64,000 nt of DNA, from positions 124,001 to 188,000 of the forward strand of contig NZ_SCFN01000012.1 of assembly GCF_004138285.1 (NCBI RefSeq), in the 5' to 3' direction. Below, one piece after another: positions 8,968 through 16,698 of the stretch. The DNA comes from Gottfriedia acidiceleris (lineage in GTDB: Bacteria; Bacillota; Bacilli; Bacillales; Bacillaceae_G). Numbering within the stretch: the stretch's first letter is position 1; every line of letters starts with the position of its first letter. The position numbers were made by a program, and so were the translations under genes. A model generated the notes under the pieces. That model had not been told where the DNA came from and ran no database searches. It saw nothing but the letters and a program-made list of their open reading frames with translations.

Positions 8968-10245
8968 TTGGGGATACTTAATTTTCATAAAAATATAAAA
9001 ATTCGATTACTCGAATCGTTTTTAAGTTCGTCAATTGGAAGTATGGTTTTTCCATTTATGGCGATATATTTATCAAAGCATTTTGGGGTAAAACAAGCAG
9101 GATTACTTTTGCTTGTAAATGTATTTGTAGGAATTATTATGAACTTTTTTGGTGGATATTTCTCGGATCAGTTTGGCCGTAAAAAGACAATGGTGTTTGC
9201 CGAAACAATTCGGTTACTCGCGTTTATTACGATGATGTTTTGTAATTCACCTTGGTTTTCATCACCACTTATTACATTCTTTATGATGACTTTAAATAGC
9301 ATTTGTTGGGGGCTAGCAGGGCCAGCTAATCAGGCAATGTTAATAGATGTGAGTAAGCCAGAGGAACGAAAGCTTATGTACTCAATCATGTACTGGTCGA
9401 ACAATTTATCAATTGCGATTGGTGGCATGCTTGGAGGATTTTTATTTAAATCATATTTATTTGAATTATTATTAGCACTATCAGTTGCTTCACTTGTTAC
9501 ATGGGTCTTAATTACATTCTTTGTTGAAGAAAGCTTAGTTTCTGAAAAGACGGAAACAAAGACGATTGCTCATCACGCTAAAAAAATGATTTCAAATTAC
9601 CGTGATGTTTTTCAAGATAAGCTCTTTATTCTTTATGTACTGGCAGGTTTGCTAGTGCTTTCAATGGAATTTCAATTAACAAATTATATAAGTATTCGAT
9701 TAGCGAATGATTTCCACACACAACATTTATTGAACTGGACATTTGGTGGAATCGAGATGAATGGTTTCTTGCGTACAGAAAATACGATACTAGTAGTCGT
9801 AATGGCACTTTTTGCTTCTAAAATAGTAGGAAAATTGGATGATCGAAAAACGTTAATTTGGAGTTGTATTGCATTTGTTGGTGGATATGCAGTGATTTCA
9901 TATAGTAACTCAATTTGGCTTTTATTCATAGCGATGTTTGTAGCAACAGTTGCGGAAGTATTAAGAGTACCTGTTCAACAAAACTATATGGCTAACTTAC
10001 CAGCTGACGAAACAAGGAGTTCCTATATGGCGGTTGCAGGTTTAACATTTAATTTAGCGATGTTTATTTGCTCAATAACCGTTTCACTTAGTGCATACTT
10101 ATCGAATTTCGCGACATCTTTCTTTTTAACAAGCTTAGGTGTAATCGGTATTCTAATATTTGTTCGTATTACCCCTGCATTGGAAAGAAGAATTAAGGGA
10201 GAAATATTGCAGGAGCAGGGCCATACTGCTGGAATAAATTCTTAA
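8968..10245 (+). CDS. MFS transporter, probable drug or metabolite efflux
   Basis: 425 aa, about 12 membrane segments. MFS motif A is present in loop 2-3 (GGYFSDQFGRKKTM, residues about 62-75), and a charged central loop (EESLVSEKTETKTIAHHAKK) splits the two halves. The family exchanges small molecules for protons across the cytoplasmic membrane. The start is TTG at 8968 with AGAGAGG about 10 bases upstream, a rather weak initiation site. A possible 18-codon leader ends just before it, and a strong terminator follows. Substrate not predictable. Confidence 0.82.
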   Translation: MGILNFHKNIKIRLLESFLSSSIGSMVFPFMAIYLSKHFGVKQAGLLLLVNVFVGIIMNFFGGYFSDQFGRKKTMVFAETIRLLAFITMMFCNSPWFSSPLITFFMMTLNSICWGLAGPANQAMLIDVSKPEERKLMYSIMYWSNNLSIAIGGMLGGFLFKSYLFELLLALSVASLVTWVLITFFVEESLVSEKTETKTIAHHAKKMISNYRDVFQDKLFILYVLAGLLVLSMEFQLTNYISIRLANDFHTQHLLNWTFGGIEMNGFLRTENTILVVVMALFASKIVGKLDDRKTLIWSCIAFVGGYAVISYSNSIWLLFIAMFVATVAEVLRVPVQQNYMANLPADETRSSYMAVAGLTFNLAMFICSITVSLSAYLSNFATSFFLTSLGVIGILIFVRITPALERRIKGEILQEQGHTAGINS

Positions 10246-10251
10246 TTTACA

Positions 10252-10281
10252 AGAGCTGCTTTTTGCAGCTCTATTTTTTTT
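10252..10281 (+). terminator. Terminator of the MFS gene
   Basis: 8-bp stem AGAGCTGC (10252-10259) with GCAGCTCT (10265-10272), followed by a T-run. Confidence 0.85.
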
Positions 10282-10374
10282 GCAGAGAATAAGATATATG
10301 GGCAAATCATTCAAGGTCTGCTTGAGGTTATATTTTCCATATTAGGAAACCTTAATGGTAAAGGTGGTGTTTCG

Positions 10375-11076
10375 ATGAACCGACGTTTAATCGTTGTTTT
10401 AATAAGTACTTTTACATTTTTTACTTGTTCATCCGTAAGTGCGCGACAAGCGGAACGAGTGGTTATGAATGGGATCCCGAGTGATGTGTGGCAGGAAAAT
10501 ATTTATTTAATCGCTGACCGAATAGATTGGAAAGAATACCGAAATTTTGATGTTCAAATTGGAAATGAAGGATCTTTATATCACTTCCCAACATGGAAAA
10601 GTGGGAAGTATGGTACCAAAATGTTTAGTGAAGATTTAAATAAAGATAAACAAAATGAAGTCATTATCGTATTGGATAATTTCAATGATCCGATTCATTT
10701 ATTGCAGATTAGCACTAGCGATGATCAAAGCGAAGAATATAAGGAAGTTCCAATTGAATCGGTGCCTGAAGCAGTTAAACGTCTTGTCGAAATGGAAAAA
10801 AAAGGGGATATTGTAACGATAACAACTAAACAAAAAGCTTATAAAGTTAATTTGAAATCATTAGGGTTTAAAGATACGTCTTCAGACGATAGTGTATATA
10901 CCCACGTGCCAGTGGACTATATTGTTGATAAGAAAAAACTAGTTGCAGATGCTGTCGTAATGATTTCAACCGACGGCGGAGGAGCGATTGGAAATTTGAA
11001 ACTTTTATATAATTGGAATGGAAAGAAATATGAGGTTCAGACGATTTCTTTTGAGAAGTATAATCGGAAAAGGTAG
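10375..11076 (+). CDS. Secreted hypothetical protein
   Basis: 233 aa. Signal peptide at residues 1-23 (MNRRLIVVLIS.., cleavage region SSVSA). The mature part contains FSEDLNKDKQNEVIIVLDNF, a calcium-blade-like D-N-K-D-x-x-x-E motif seen in FG-GAP/VCBS-type repeats, and VVMISTDGGGAIGNLKLLYNWNGKKYEV near the C-terminus, typical of a beta-propeller-like or VCBS-related fold. AAAGGTGGTG precedes the ATG. It is monocistronic with its own terminator. Not recognised as a named family; function unknown. Confidence 0.75.
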   Translation: MNRRLIVVLISTFTFFTCSSVSARQAERVVMNGIPSDVWQENIYLIADRIDWKEYRNFDVQIGNEGSLYHFPTWKSGKYGTKMFSEDLNKDKQNEVIIVLDNFNDPIHLLQISTSDDQSEEYKEVPIESVPEAVKRLVEMEKKGDIVTITTKQKAYKVNLKSLGFKDTSSDDSVYTHVPVDYIVDKKKLVADAVVMISTDGGGAIGNLKLLYNWNGKKYEVQTISFEKYNRKR

Positions 11077-11081
11077 TAAAG

Positions 11082-11105
11082 AGCACCTGTGGGGGTGCTT
11101 TTTTT
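11082..11105 (+). terminator. Terminator of the secreted hypothetical
   Basis: 6-bp G+C-rich stem AGCACC with GGTGCT, followed by seven Ts. Confidence 0.75.
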
Positions 11106-11148
11106 GTTGTAAGTATTTTATTTAAGAATTAAAAATCTTAATAAAGGT

Positions 11149-11208
11149 GAATCGCAAATAAAAATAGAGAATCGCAATTATAGAAGGGTAATCGCAATTA
11201 AAATTGGC
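11149..11208. repeat. Three tandem 20-bp repeats
   Basis: Three consecutive 20-base units start at 11149, 11169 and 11189; each begins (G/T)AATCGCAA(A/T)TA. Spacing is exactly 20 bases, two helical turns. It lies in the gap between the secreted hypothetical and a GNAT gene; role unknown. Confidence 0.7.
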
Positions 11209-11372
11209 AAAATACCAATAAAATCCTTGAAACGCTCTTATAAGTAACTAGTTTAACTAGGAAATAACTACTTTTTATGATCACTACAAGGGAAATTCAA
11301 GAAAAGTTGAAGGACTTTTCGTCACTTTAAAGGTATATATATTTTTAAAAAGAGTGGTGCGAGGTGGAAGAT

Positions 11373-11894
11373 TTGATTATAAGGAAAGCTACAATGTCAG
11401 ATGCAAAAGGCATCGCTAAAGTTCACGTTGATAGTTGGAAAACTACTTATCGAAATATAATTCCTAACGAGTTTTTAGAGAAGTTGTCATATGAACAAAG
11501 AGAAAAATTGTGGAATCATAATCTTTCAAAAGAGGGGGATTATGTAGTTGTTGCTGAGAATGATGACGGGGAAATTATAGGTTTTGCAGATTGTGGAAAA
11601 AGAGAGAGGAATCAAGTCGATCACTCTGGTGACTTAACATCTATTTATCTTCTTGAGGAATATCAAGGTAAAGGAGTCGGAAAGCAATTAATGAAACAAT
11701 TATTCCTTCAGTTTCAAAAATTGGGGTATAATCGGGTATTCGTCGAGGTTTTAGAAGACAATAAAACACGCTTTTTCTATGAATATTATGGTGCCGAGTT
11801 ATTGAAAACAGATAAGATTAGATTTTCAGGAACTGAATTAAATTTACTAATTTATGAGTGGGAAAATGTAACCGAGGTTTTATCTAAATTGTAG
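11373..11894 (+). CDS. GNAT family N-acetyltransferase
   Basis: 173 aa acetyl-CoA-dependent acetyltransferase. IIRKATMSDAKGIAKVHVDSWKTTY is a typical GNAT N-terminus; motif A is TSIYLLEEYQGKGVGKQLMKQLF (about residues 88-110, Q/R-x-x-G-x-G/A loop), followed by VEVLEDNKTRFFYEYYGAEL. The TTG at 11373 is chosen because GAGGTGG lies five bases upstream; a GTG at 11364 inside that SD is the alternative (176 aa). The substrate is unknown. The gene is monocistronic. Confidence 0.85.
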   Translation: MIIRKATMSDAKGIAKVHVDSWKTTYRNIIPNEFLEKLSYEQREKLWNHNLSKEGDYVVVAENDDGEIIGFADCGKRERNQVDHSGDLTSIYLLEEYQGKGVGKQLMKQLFLQFQKLGYNRVFVEVLEDNKTRFFYEYYGAELLKTDKIRFSGTELNLLIYEWENVTEVLSKL

Positions 11895-11922
11895 GATTGT
11901 ATTGTAATTAATAACGTTAAAT

Positions 11923-11957
11923 AGCTACCAACATTTAAAGGTTGTTGGTAGCTTTCA
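11923..11957 (+). terminator. Terminator of the GNAT gene
   Basis: Perfect 10-bp stem AGCTACCAAC (11923-11932) with GTTGGTAGCT (11944-11953). The T-tract is interrupted. Confidence 0.75.
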
Positions 11958-11958
11958 T

Positions 11959-12111
11959 TTATTTTTCCACTAATTGATTCATGAGTGTCGGTGTATCAAA
12001 TAATCCACGATGAGATAAAATTTTACCATTTTCTACTTTGAATTCTCTAAATAAAGATACGTTTACTGATTTTTCGGTTGGGGCATTCCCTCTAAAAAAT
12101 CCAGAGTTTGT
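11959..12111 (-). pseudogene. Remnant of a SnoaL/NTF2-like protein gene
   Basis: On the minus strand 51 codons before a TAA read as a typical NTF2-like C-terminus (VSLFREFKVENGKILSHRG then LFDTPTLMNQLVEK). Upstream the frame meets a TGA at 12112-12114 and the NTF2-like N-terminal half is missing, so this is a decayed gene tail. The sequence beyond 12115 reads as unrelated DNA. Confidence 0.6.
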
Positions 12112-12296
12112 TCATGTGAATTCCAATCTTGTGATAACAGTTTCTATAAGTGATAAAAAATTGGAGGTCATTGCAATTGGAAAAAATGTGACTGTGAAGG
12201 AACCGGCCGTGCTAATCCAAAGTATAAGGGAGAAGCTTTTTGAAGTAATGGAGTGGTATAAAATAGAATCATAAAGTCTTATATAAATATCCAAAG

Positions 12297-12336
12297 AAAA
12301 AACTGTAATAAAGCTATAGCCTTATTACAGTTTTTT
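12297..12336. terminator. Hairpin terminator overlapping the end of the GNAT gene
   Basis: 15-bp stem AAAAAACTGTAATAA (12297-12311) with TTATTACAGTTTTTT (12322-12336), able to end transcription on both strands. Its right arm contains the stop codon of the minus-strand GNAT gene. Confidence 0.8.
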
Positions 12337-12810
12337 ACTCATGTTATACCATTTTACTCCACCATGTGTTGAGCTAGAAATACCGTTATTGATGAAGCCA
12401 TGGTTTTCGTAAAAATGAATTAAGTTTTCTTTACATGTAAGAGTGATTGAATCACGCTTATTTTCTTTTGAAACTCTTTCGATATGAGAAAGCAATTTTG
12501 ATGCGATCCCTTTATTTTGGTTTTGTGGAGCAACTGCTATGCCTAAGATACTTTGATGACCACCAGTAGATGGATTTTTTTTAATTTCGCTAAATAAATC
12601 ATCTGTAATGAAAGTCTCATTTATAACAGGACCATTTACTAAACCAACTAATTTACCATTCTCCTCAGCTACAAAAAAACTATCGGGAATTAATTTAATG
12701 CGTTTTTCGAATGCCTGTTTTGTTGCTGCCTCTTCTTTTGAAAAACAAAGATGTTCAATTTCTACAAGTTCAGTTAAATCTTCCAATCTTACATTTCGTA
12801 TGTTTAGCAT
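12325..12810 (-). CDS. GNAT family N-acetyltransferase (AANAT-like)
   Basis: 161 aa. N-terminus NIRNVRLEDLTELVEIEHLCF, then motif A LGIAVAPQNQNKGIASKLLSHI (residues about 90-111) and LTCKENLIHFYENHGF. The layout, with a long loop before motif A (GPVINETFITDDLF), resembles the arylalkylamine/serotonin acetyltransferase subgroup found in bacilli. It is a probable acetyl-CoA-dependent amine acetyltransferase with unknown substrate. It has its own promoter region upstream of 12810 and a terminator that overlaps its stop. Confidence 0.82.
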   Translation of the reverse strand: MLNIRNVRLEDLTELVEIEHLCFSKEEAATKQAFEKRIKLIPDSFFVAEENGKLVGLVNGPVINETFITDDLFSEIKKNPSTGGHQSILGIAVAPQNQNKGIASKLLSHIERVSKENKRDSITLTCKENLIHFYENHGFINNGISSSTHGGVKWYNMSKKL

Positions 12811-12919
12811 GATTTTATTCCCTCCATTTTTCTTAATTATATTATATTAATTTCATAGCTCACAAACTATTTAAACTCACCTTTTGTATAGAGGTTGAAC
12901 TAAATGAAATAAAAAGATG

Positions 12920-12949
12920 TTGACAGAATTATGAAATAACCACTATAAT
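12920..12949 (+). promoter_or_regulatory. SigA-type promoter of the tandem T-box operon
   Basis: TTGACA (12920-12925), 18 bases, TATAAT (12944-12949). It is the best consensus promoter in the window and lies just upstream of the first T-box leader. Confidence 0.75.
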
Positions 12950-12999
12950 ACAAAACATATTAAAAAAAGAAACAAGCTATTAATGTTAGATTAATATAG

Positions 13000-13254
13000 T
13001 TTTAAGCAATGAAGGGAATTTAAGTAGTACTTATCTCAATGTAATAGAGAGCTGATGGTTGGTGGAAATCAGTACAAAGATAAGGATGAATTTCGGTCCT
13101 GGAGCTATTTTTTTCGAAGTAAATTTAAATCTTTACTGAGGGAAAAACGGTCAAATTTGATCGTTATCAAATTTTAAGAGGCAGAATATTTCTGCAACTA
13201 GGGTGGTACCGCGAATAATTCGTCCCTACTGATACAATCAGTAGGGACTTTTTT
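13000..13254 (+). promoter_or_regulatory. T-box riboswitch 1 (probable Phe specifier UUC)
   Basis: Stem I elements AGAGAGCTG and GGTGGAAATCAGTAC are present, with specifier loop GAAT-TTC-GG (codon at 13092-13094), then the T-box AGGGTGGTACCGCG (about 13199-13213). It ends in a terminator stem GTCCCTACTGAT with ATCAGTAGGGAC (13222-13248) and Ts. UUC is read as Phe because the specifier is followed by a purine, as in the metS leader of this window; UUU would be the alternative frame. Confidence 0.88.
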
Positions 13255-13281
13255 ATTAGTTTAAAACTGAATATAGGAAAT

Positions 13282-13529
13282 GCAATGAAGGGAATACAGT
13301 AATGTTTGTTTCACTGTTTAAGAGAGCTGGTGGATGGTGTGAATCAGTACAAAAACAAGCATGAATTACAATCCTGGAGTATCTTTTTCGAAGTAAAGGT
13401 CGACATTTACTTTGGAAAAGACGGTCATCGATCGTTAAATAAAACAAGTGGCAGAAATAATTCTGCAATTAGGGTGGTACCACGGTGAAAATCGTCCCTG
13501 TCGTTAGTGGCAGGGGCGATTTTTTTTTA
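13282..13529 (+). promoter_or_regulatory. T-box riboswitch 2 (probable Tyr specifier UAC)
   Basis: A second complete T-box follows the first in tandem: AGAGAGCTGG, GGTGTGAATCAGTAC, specifier loop GAAT-TAC-AA (13067+300, i.e. codon 13367-13369), T-box AGGGTGGTACCACGG (13471-13485), and terminator stem ATCGTCCCTG with CAGGGGCGAT plus nine Ts (13491-13529). It lies 32 bases before the permease ATG. UAC points to tyrosyl-tRNA sensing; UUA (Leu) is the shifted alternative. Confidence 0.88.
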
Positions 13530-13561
13530 TATAATTACAAGCTAGAAAGAGGAGATAGAAA

Positions 13562-14890
13562 ATGGAATTACAAAAAAATTTACTACCAAGACATATCCGT
13601 TTTATGGCACTCGGTGGAGCAATTGGCACGGGTATTTTTAAAGGAACATCAGAAACTGTATCGATTGCAGGACCTGCAGTTATTTTTTCATATTTGTTTG
13701 CTGGATTATTACTTCTTGTTGTGATGAGTGCGATTGCGGAAATGGCAATTGCGTTTCCTGGTTTGAATATGAAAGGATTTATTCGTAAAGCGTTTGGTAC
13801 AAGAGTTTCTTTCGTAATTGGTTGGTTGTACTGTTTTATGTGGTTAGTTGTTTGTGTTATTGAAGTAATCGCTGCAGGTAGCTTTCTACAATATTGGTTT
13901 CCTTCAATGTCTTTATGGTCTTTAAGTTTTATTAGTGCAATTTTTATTGTGGCTGTTAATTTTATGAATGTGAAACGATATGGTGAAATAGAATTCTGGT
14001 TTGCAGGAATTAAAATTACAATGATTGTTTTATTTATTGCGTTAGGCGCTGGAATTTTATTTGGAATTATTCCAAGTGATCATAGTGGTTATGTACAAAA
14101 TTATGTTCAGCATAAGGGATTTTTCCCACACGGTTGGTCAGGAGTATTTTCTGCTTTATTAATAGTCATTTTTTCTTACGGTGGTTCAGAACTAATTGGA
14201 TTGACTTTAACAGAAACAAAAGATGCAGAAAAAGTAATACCAAAAGTTATAAAAGGGGTTATTTGGAGAATTGTTTTATTCTACACGCTTCCAATTCTAA
14301 TTATTTGCGGATTAATTCCATGGAATGAAATTGGTAATCAAGAAAGTCCATTTGTTCAAGTTTTATCAACAGTAGGTTTTCAAGGTTCAGCTCATATTAT
14401 GAACTTTGTATTAATTACGGCGGTATTATCTGCTGCAAATTCAGGTATTTACGGCTGTACGCGTATGATGTATTCGTTAGCAACTGAGGGGGAAGCGCCA
14501 AAGGTTTTTGCAAAAATTTCTAAGAATGGTGTACCAGTTTATACTGTTATTGTAAGTGCAATAATCTTAATTGGGGGCACATTTGTAGCTTATTTTTCAC
14601 CCGATCGCGTATTTGGTTATTTGATGGCAATCCCAGGATTTACAGTATCATTAGTATGGATTAGCATCTGTTTAGCACAATTGAAGCTTCGCAAAACATA
14701 TACTAAGCAACCACACTACAAAGTTTGGGGATTTCCATACGTAACTTCATTTACAGTAATTGCATTATGTGTTAGCTGTGTAGCATTTGCATTCAGTGAA
14801 CAGAATAGATTAAGTATTTTTGTTTGCTTAGGAATGTTAGTTGTATTAATTTTATGTTCATTTATAAAAAGAAAAAGTCAAATTCATTAA
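13562..14890 (+). CDS. Amino-acid permease, APC superfamily (probable aromatic amino-acid transporter)
   Basis: 442 aa, about 12 membrane segments. The N-terminus LPRHIRFMALGGAIGTGIFKG carries the conserved GGxIGTGxF substrate-backbone-binding motif of the AAT group; ANSGIYGCTRMMYSLATEG is the conserved TM8 segment. Members import amino acids with protons. AGAGGAG lies 6 bases before the ATG. Control by two stacked T-boxes read as Phe and Tyr suggests that uncharged tRNA for an aromatic amino acid turns on uptake; this substrate assignment is inferred from the leaders only. Confidence 0.9.
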   Translation: MELQKNLLPRHIRFMALGGAIGTGIFKGTSETVSIAGPAVIFSYLFAGLLLLVVMSAIAEMAIAFPGLNMKGFIRKAFGTRVSFVIGWLYCFMWLVVCVIEVIAAGSFLQYWFPSMSLWSLSFISAIFIVAVNFMNVKRYGEIEFWFAGIKITMIVLFIALGAGILFGIIPSDHSGYVQNYVQHKGFFPHGWSGVFSALLIVIFSYGGSELIGLTLTETKDAEKVIPKVIKGVIWRIVLFYTLPILIICGLIPWNEIGNQESPFVQVLSTVGFQGSAHIMNFVLITAVLSAANSGIYGCTRMMYSLATEGEAPKVFAKISKNGVPVYTVIVSAIILIGGTFVAYFSPDRVFGYLMAIPGFTVSLVWISICLAQLKLRKTYTKQPHYKVWGFPYVTSFTVIALCVSCVAFAFSEQNRLSIFVCLGMLVVLILCSFIKRKSQIH

Positions 14891-14902
14891 ACAAAAAATA
14901 AA

Positions 14903-14922
14903 GGGCACCTTAATTGGTGCCC
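14903..14922 (-). terminator. Terminator between permease and MBL genes
   Basis: 7-bp stem GGGCACC with GGTGCCC. The A-run at 14892-14898 gives the minus strand a good T-tract, so it mainly ends the MBL transcript; on the plus strand the tail is weak. Confidence 0.7.
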
Positions 14923-14939
14923 AAATTTATATCAATAAA

Positions 14940-15680
14940 TTAATGATTGTTAGCTAATGCTAAAAGCTGTTCATTTACATTTTCATTTACAACTCCGCCA
15001 TGATAACAAATGATTGTTTCAATATCATATTTTGTCAATTTTTTAATGGATAAAAGAGCAGTTTCCATATCAGGTGTGACATTTGGATTTGGCCCCATAA
15101 TTACGCCATCAGCTGCGACAACAGCATCACCTGCGATTAATGTCTTGCTTTTTTGATGATATAAACAAATGTGACCAGGCGTATGTCCGGGTGTAAAGAT
15201 CACAGTGATTCCACCGGCATATGGTAAAACTTCTTCGTCAGATAAAGTTGTATTAACTTTAGCATTTAGTGGAGTATCATAGATTGCTTTTATTTTTTTT
15301 CCTATTTCTTCAGGAACAGATTCAATCATTTTTGCGATTCGTTCAGGATTCACTTTTATTAAAGCTTTATCGCCTTCAATATATGGCTTGTCTTCTTTAT
15401 GTGCAAGCACTTCAATTTCTTGATCAGCAGTTTTTAAAAGCTCAGCGAGGCTCCCGATATGATCGATGTCTTGATGTGAAAGAATGATTTTAGACAGCTT
15501 GTTAAATTCCAATCCCGCTTTTCCAATCGCTTCACGAATTTCCCCGGTTTGTCCTGGCATTCCTGTATCTACTATGATCACTTCTTGTTCATCCAAAAGT
15601 AATGTTGGATGAATAATATTTACTTGTCCTGTAAAGTTCATTTCTAATTCAATTGTTTCAATACCTTTAGCTATTTTCAT
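14940..15680 (-). CDS. MBL-fold metallo-hydrolase
   Basis: 246 aa metallo-beta-lactamase-fold hydrolase. Metal ligands are visible: SHQDIDHIG (H-x-D-x-D-H variant, with Q for the usual T), HTPGHICLYHQ (His), LIAGDAV (Asp), and CYHGG (last His). Two divalent metals are expected. It resembles cytosolic glyoxalase II- or lactonase-like proteins rather than secreted lactamases, since there is no signal peptide. Its ATG overlaps the TGA of a 6-codon upstream ORF. It lies downstream of a TetR gene on the same strand, separated by a long hairpin. Confidence 0.85.
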   Translation of the reverse strand: MKIAKGIETIELEMNFTGQVNIIHPTLLLDEQEVIIVDTGMPGQTGEIREAIGKAGLEFNKLSKIILSHQDIDHIGSLAELLKTADQEIEVLAHKEDKPYIEGDKALIKVNPERIAKMIESVPEEIGKKIKAIYDTPLNAKVNTTLSDEEVLPYAGGITVIFTPGHTPGHICLYHQKSKTLIAGDAVVAADGVIMGPNPNVTPDMETALLSIKKLTKYDIETIICYHGGVVNENVNEQLLALANNH

Positions 15681-15697
15681 TTAAATGGTAAAAGCAT
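15677..15697 (-). CDS. Possible 6-codon upstream ORF
   Basis: ATG at 15697 encodes MLLPFK and its TGA overlaps the MBL start as ATGA. AAAGG is six bases upstream, while the MBL start itself has no nearby SD. Translational coupling is inferred. Confidence 0.3.
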   Translation of the reverse strand: MLLPFK

Positions 15698-15730
15698 TTA
15701 TTACCTTTACCACACCTCCCTTTGTTTTAT

Positions 15731-15780
15731 GTGAGCACTAAACTAGACATCTAAAGAAAGTTGCCTAGTTTAGTGTTCAC
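15731..15780 (+). other. Long orphan hairpin
   Basis: 16-bp stem (15731-15746 with 15765-15780, one G-U) between two minus-strand genes. The T-run lies on the plus-strand side, so it looks like a plus-strand terminator although no plus-strand gene precedes it. It could be a regulator-binding dyad or an mRNA-stability element before the MBL gene. Confidence 0.5.
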
Positions 15781-15804
15781 ATTTTTTTTGACTAAAAACT
15801 TTTT

Positions 15805-16374
15805 CTACTTTTGCGTTTTTGAAACAGAAGAAATAAAGTCATCAATCATAACGTCAAAGCTATCATCTACATTTACTGGATGTTGGAAATATCCAAGGAA
15901 ATTCATCGAGACAAATCCGTGTAAAATGCTTCTTAATGCTCGGCCTTGATGAATTAATAAAGTAGGGTCCGTAATATAAAACTGTAGAATTTGATGGATA
16001 ATTCCAGTTGTTTCCCTAGCAAGTCGTTTAACATCATCATTTTCTGTACTTGGGATATTCATAAAAAGTCCATAACCAGTTCTATTATCAAATGCAAAAT
16101 CACGGTATACATAAGCAATTTCTCTAATCGCTTGTTCACCACTTTTACCGACTAATCTTTGCATTAAAGTCGAATTTAATTTATTTAAAAGAGAAATCGT
16201 CATTTTCAATTTTAAATCGTCCATATTCGCAAAATGGTTATATAAAGATGGATATTTAATATCTAGCTTCTCTGCAATTTTTGGAAAAGTAACTTGATTA
16301 AGCCCTATTTCATTAGCCAATGAAAAAGCAACTTCAATAATTTTTTCTTTTGTTAAATTTCTTTTTTGAACCAT
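15805..16374 (-). CDS. TetR/AcrR family repressor
   Basis: 189 aa. Residues 8-55 form the TetR helix-turn-helix (TKEKIIEVAFSLANEIGLNQVTF then PKIAEKLDIKYPSLYNHF), and the C-terminal part (FDNRTGYGLFMNIP, LRSILHGFVSMNFLGYFQHPVNVDDSFD) resembles the WHG-type ligand domain. It is divergent from an MFS exporter, with a 19-bp palindrome between them, a classic drug-responsive repressor/pump pair. The inducing ligand is unknown. Confidence 0.88.
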   Translation of the reverse strand: MVQKRNLTKEKIIEVAFSLANEIGLNQVTFPKIAEKLDIKYPSLYNHFANMDDLKLKMTISLLNKLNSTLMQRLVGKSGEQAIREIAYVYRDFAFDNRTGYGLFMNIPSTENDDVKRLARETTGIIHQILQFYITDPTLLIHQGRALRSILHGFVSMNFLGYFQHPVNVDDSFDVMIDDFISSVSKTQK

Positions 16375-16579
16375 TTTTTTGCTCCCGTCTCATGTTTAGG
16401 TTGTTTTACGTATAAATTGTATTTTTTCTAAGAAAATTTAGGTTGATTTCAACTGCCAATCAACTTATGTCCTTAAAGATACAATACCTAAATACTAAGT
16501 ATTTTTAAAGAGAGACTATATTACAGAAAATAGTTTAACACTTCGGATGATAATTCGTAAACTATATAATATAATTTAC

Positions 16580-16598
16580 AAACTATAAATTATAGTTT
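16580..16598. promoter_or_regulatory. Palindromic operator between TetR and MFS genes
   Basis: AAACTATAAATTATAGTTT: perfect 9-bp arms around one base. A second, looser dyad (ATAGTTTA..TAAACTAT) lies at about 16530-16565. Position and symmetry fit a TetR dimer site controlling both genes. Confidence 0.65.
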
Positions 16599-16698
16599 AG
16601 TGTTATGTGTATATAAAAACTCATTGTTATTTTTATTTGTCTCATTCTCGGGACTTTTTAAAATTGATTTTATTTTTATCAAAAAGGAGGGGGATATT

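Noticed and set aside
12038-12274. 78-aa plus-strand ORF
   Set aside because: TTG start without SD, and its 5' part overlaps the SnoaL-like remnant in another frame; only the last 50 codons look protein-like.
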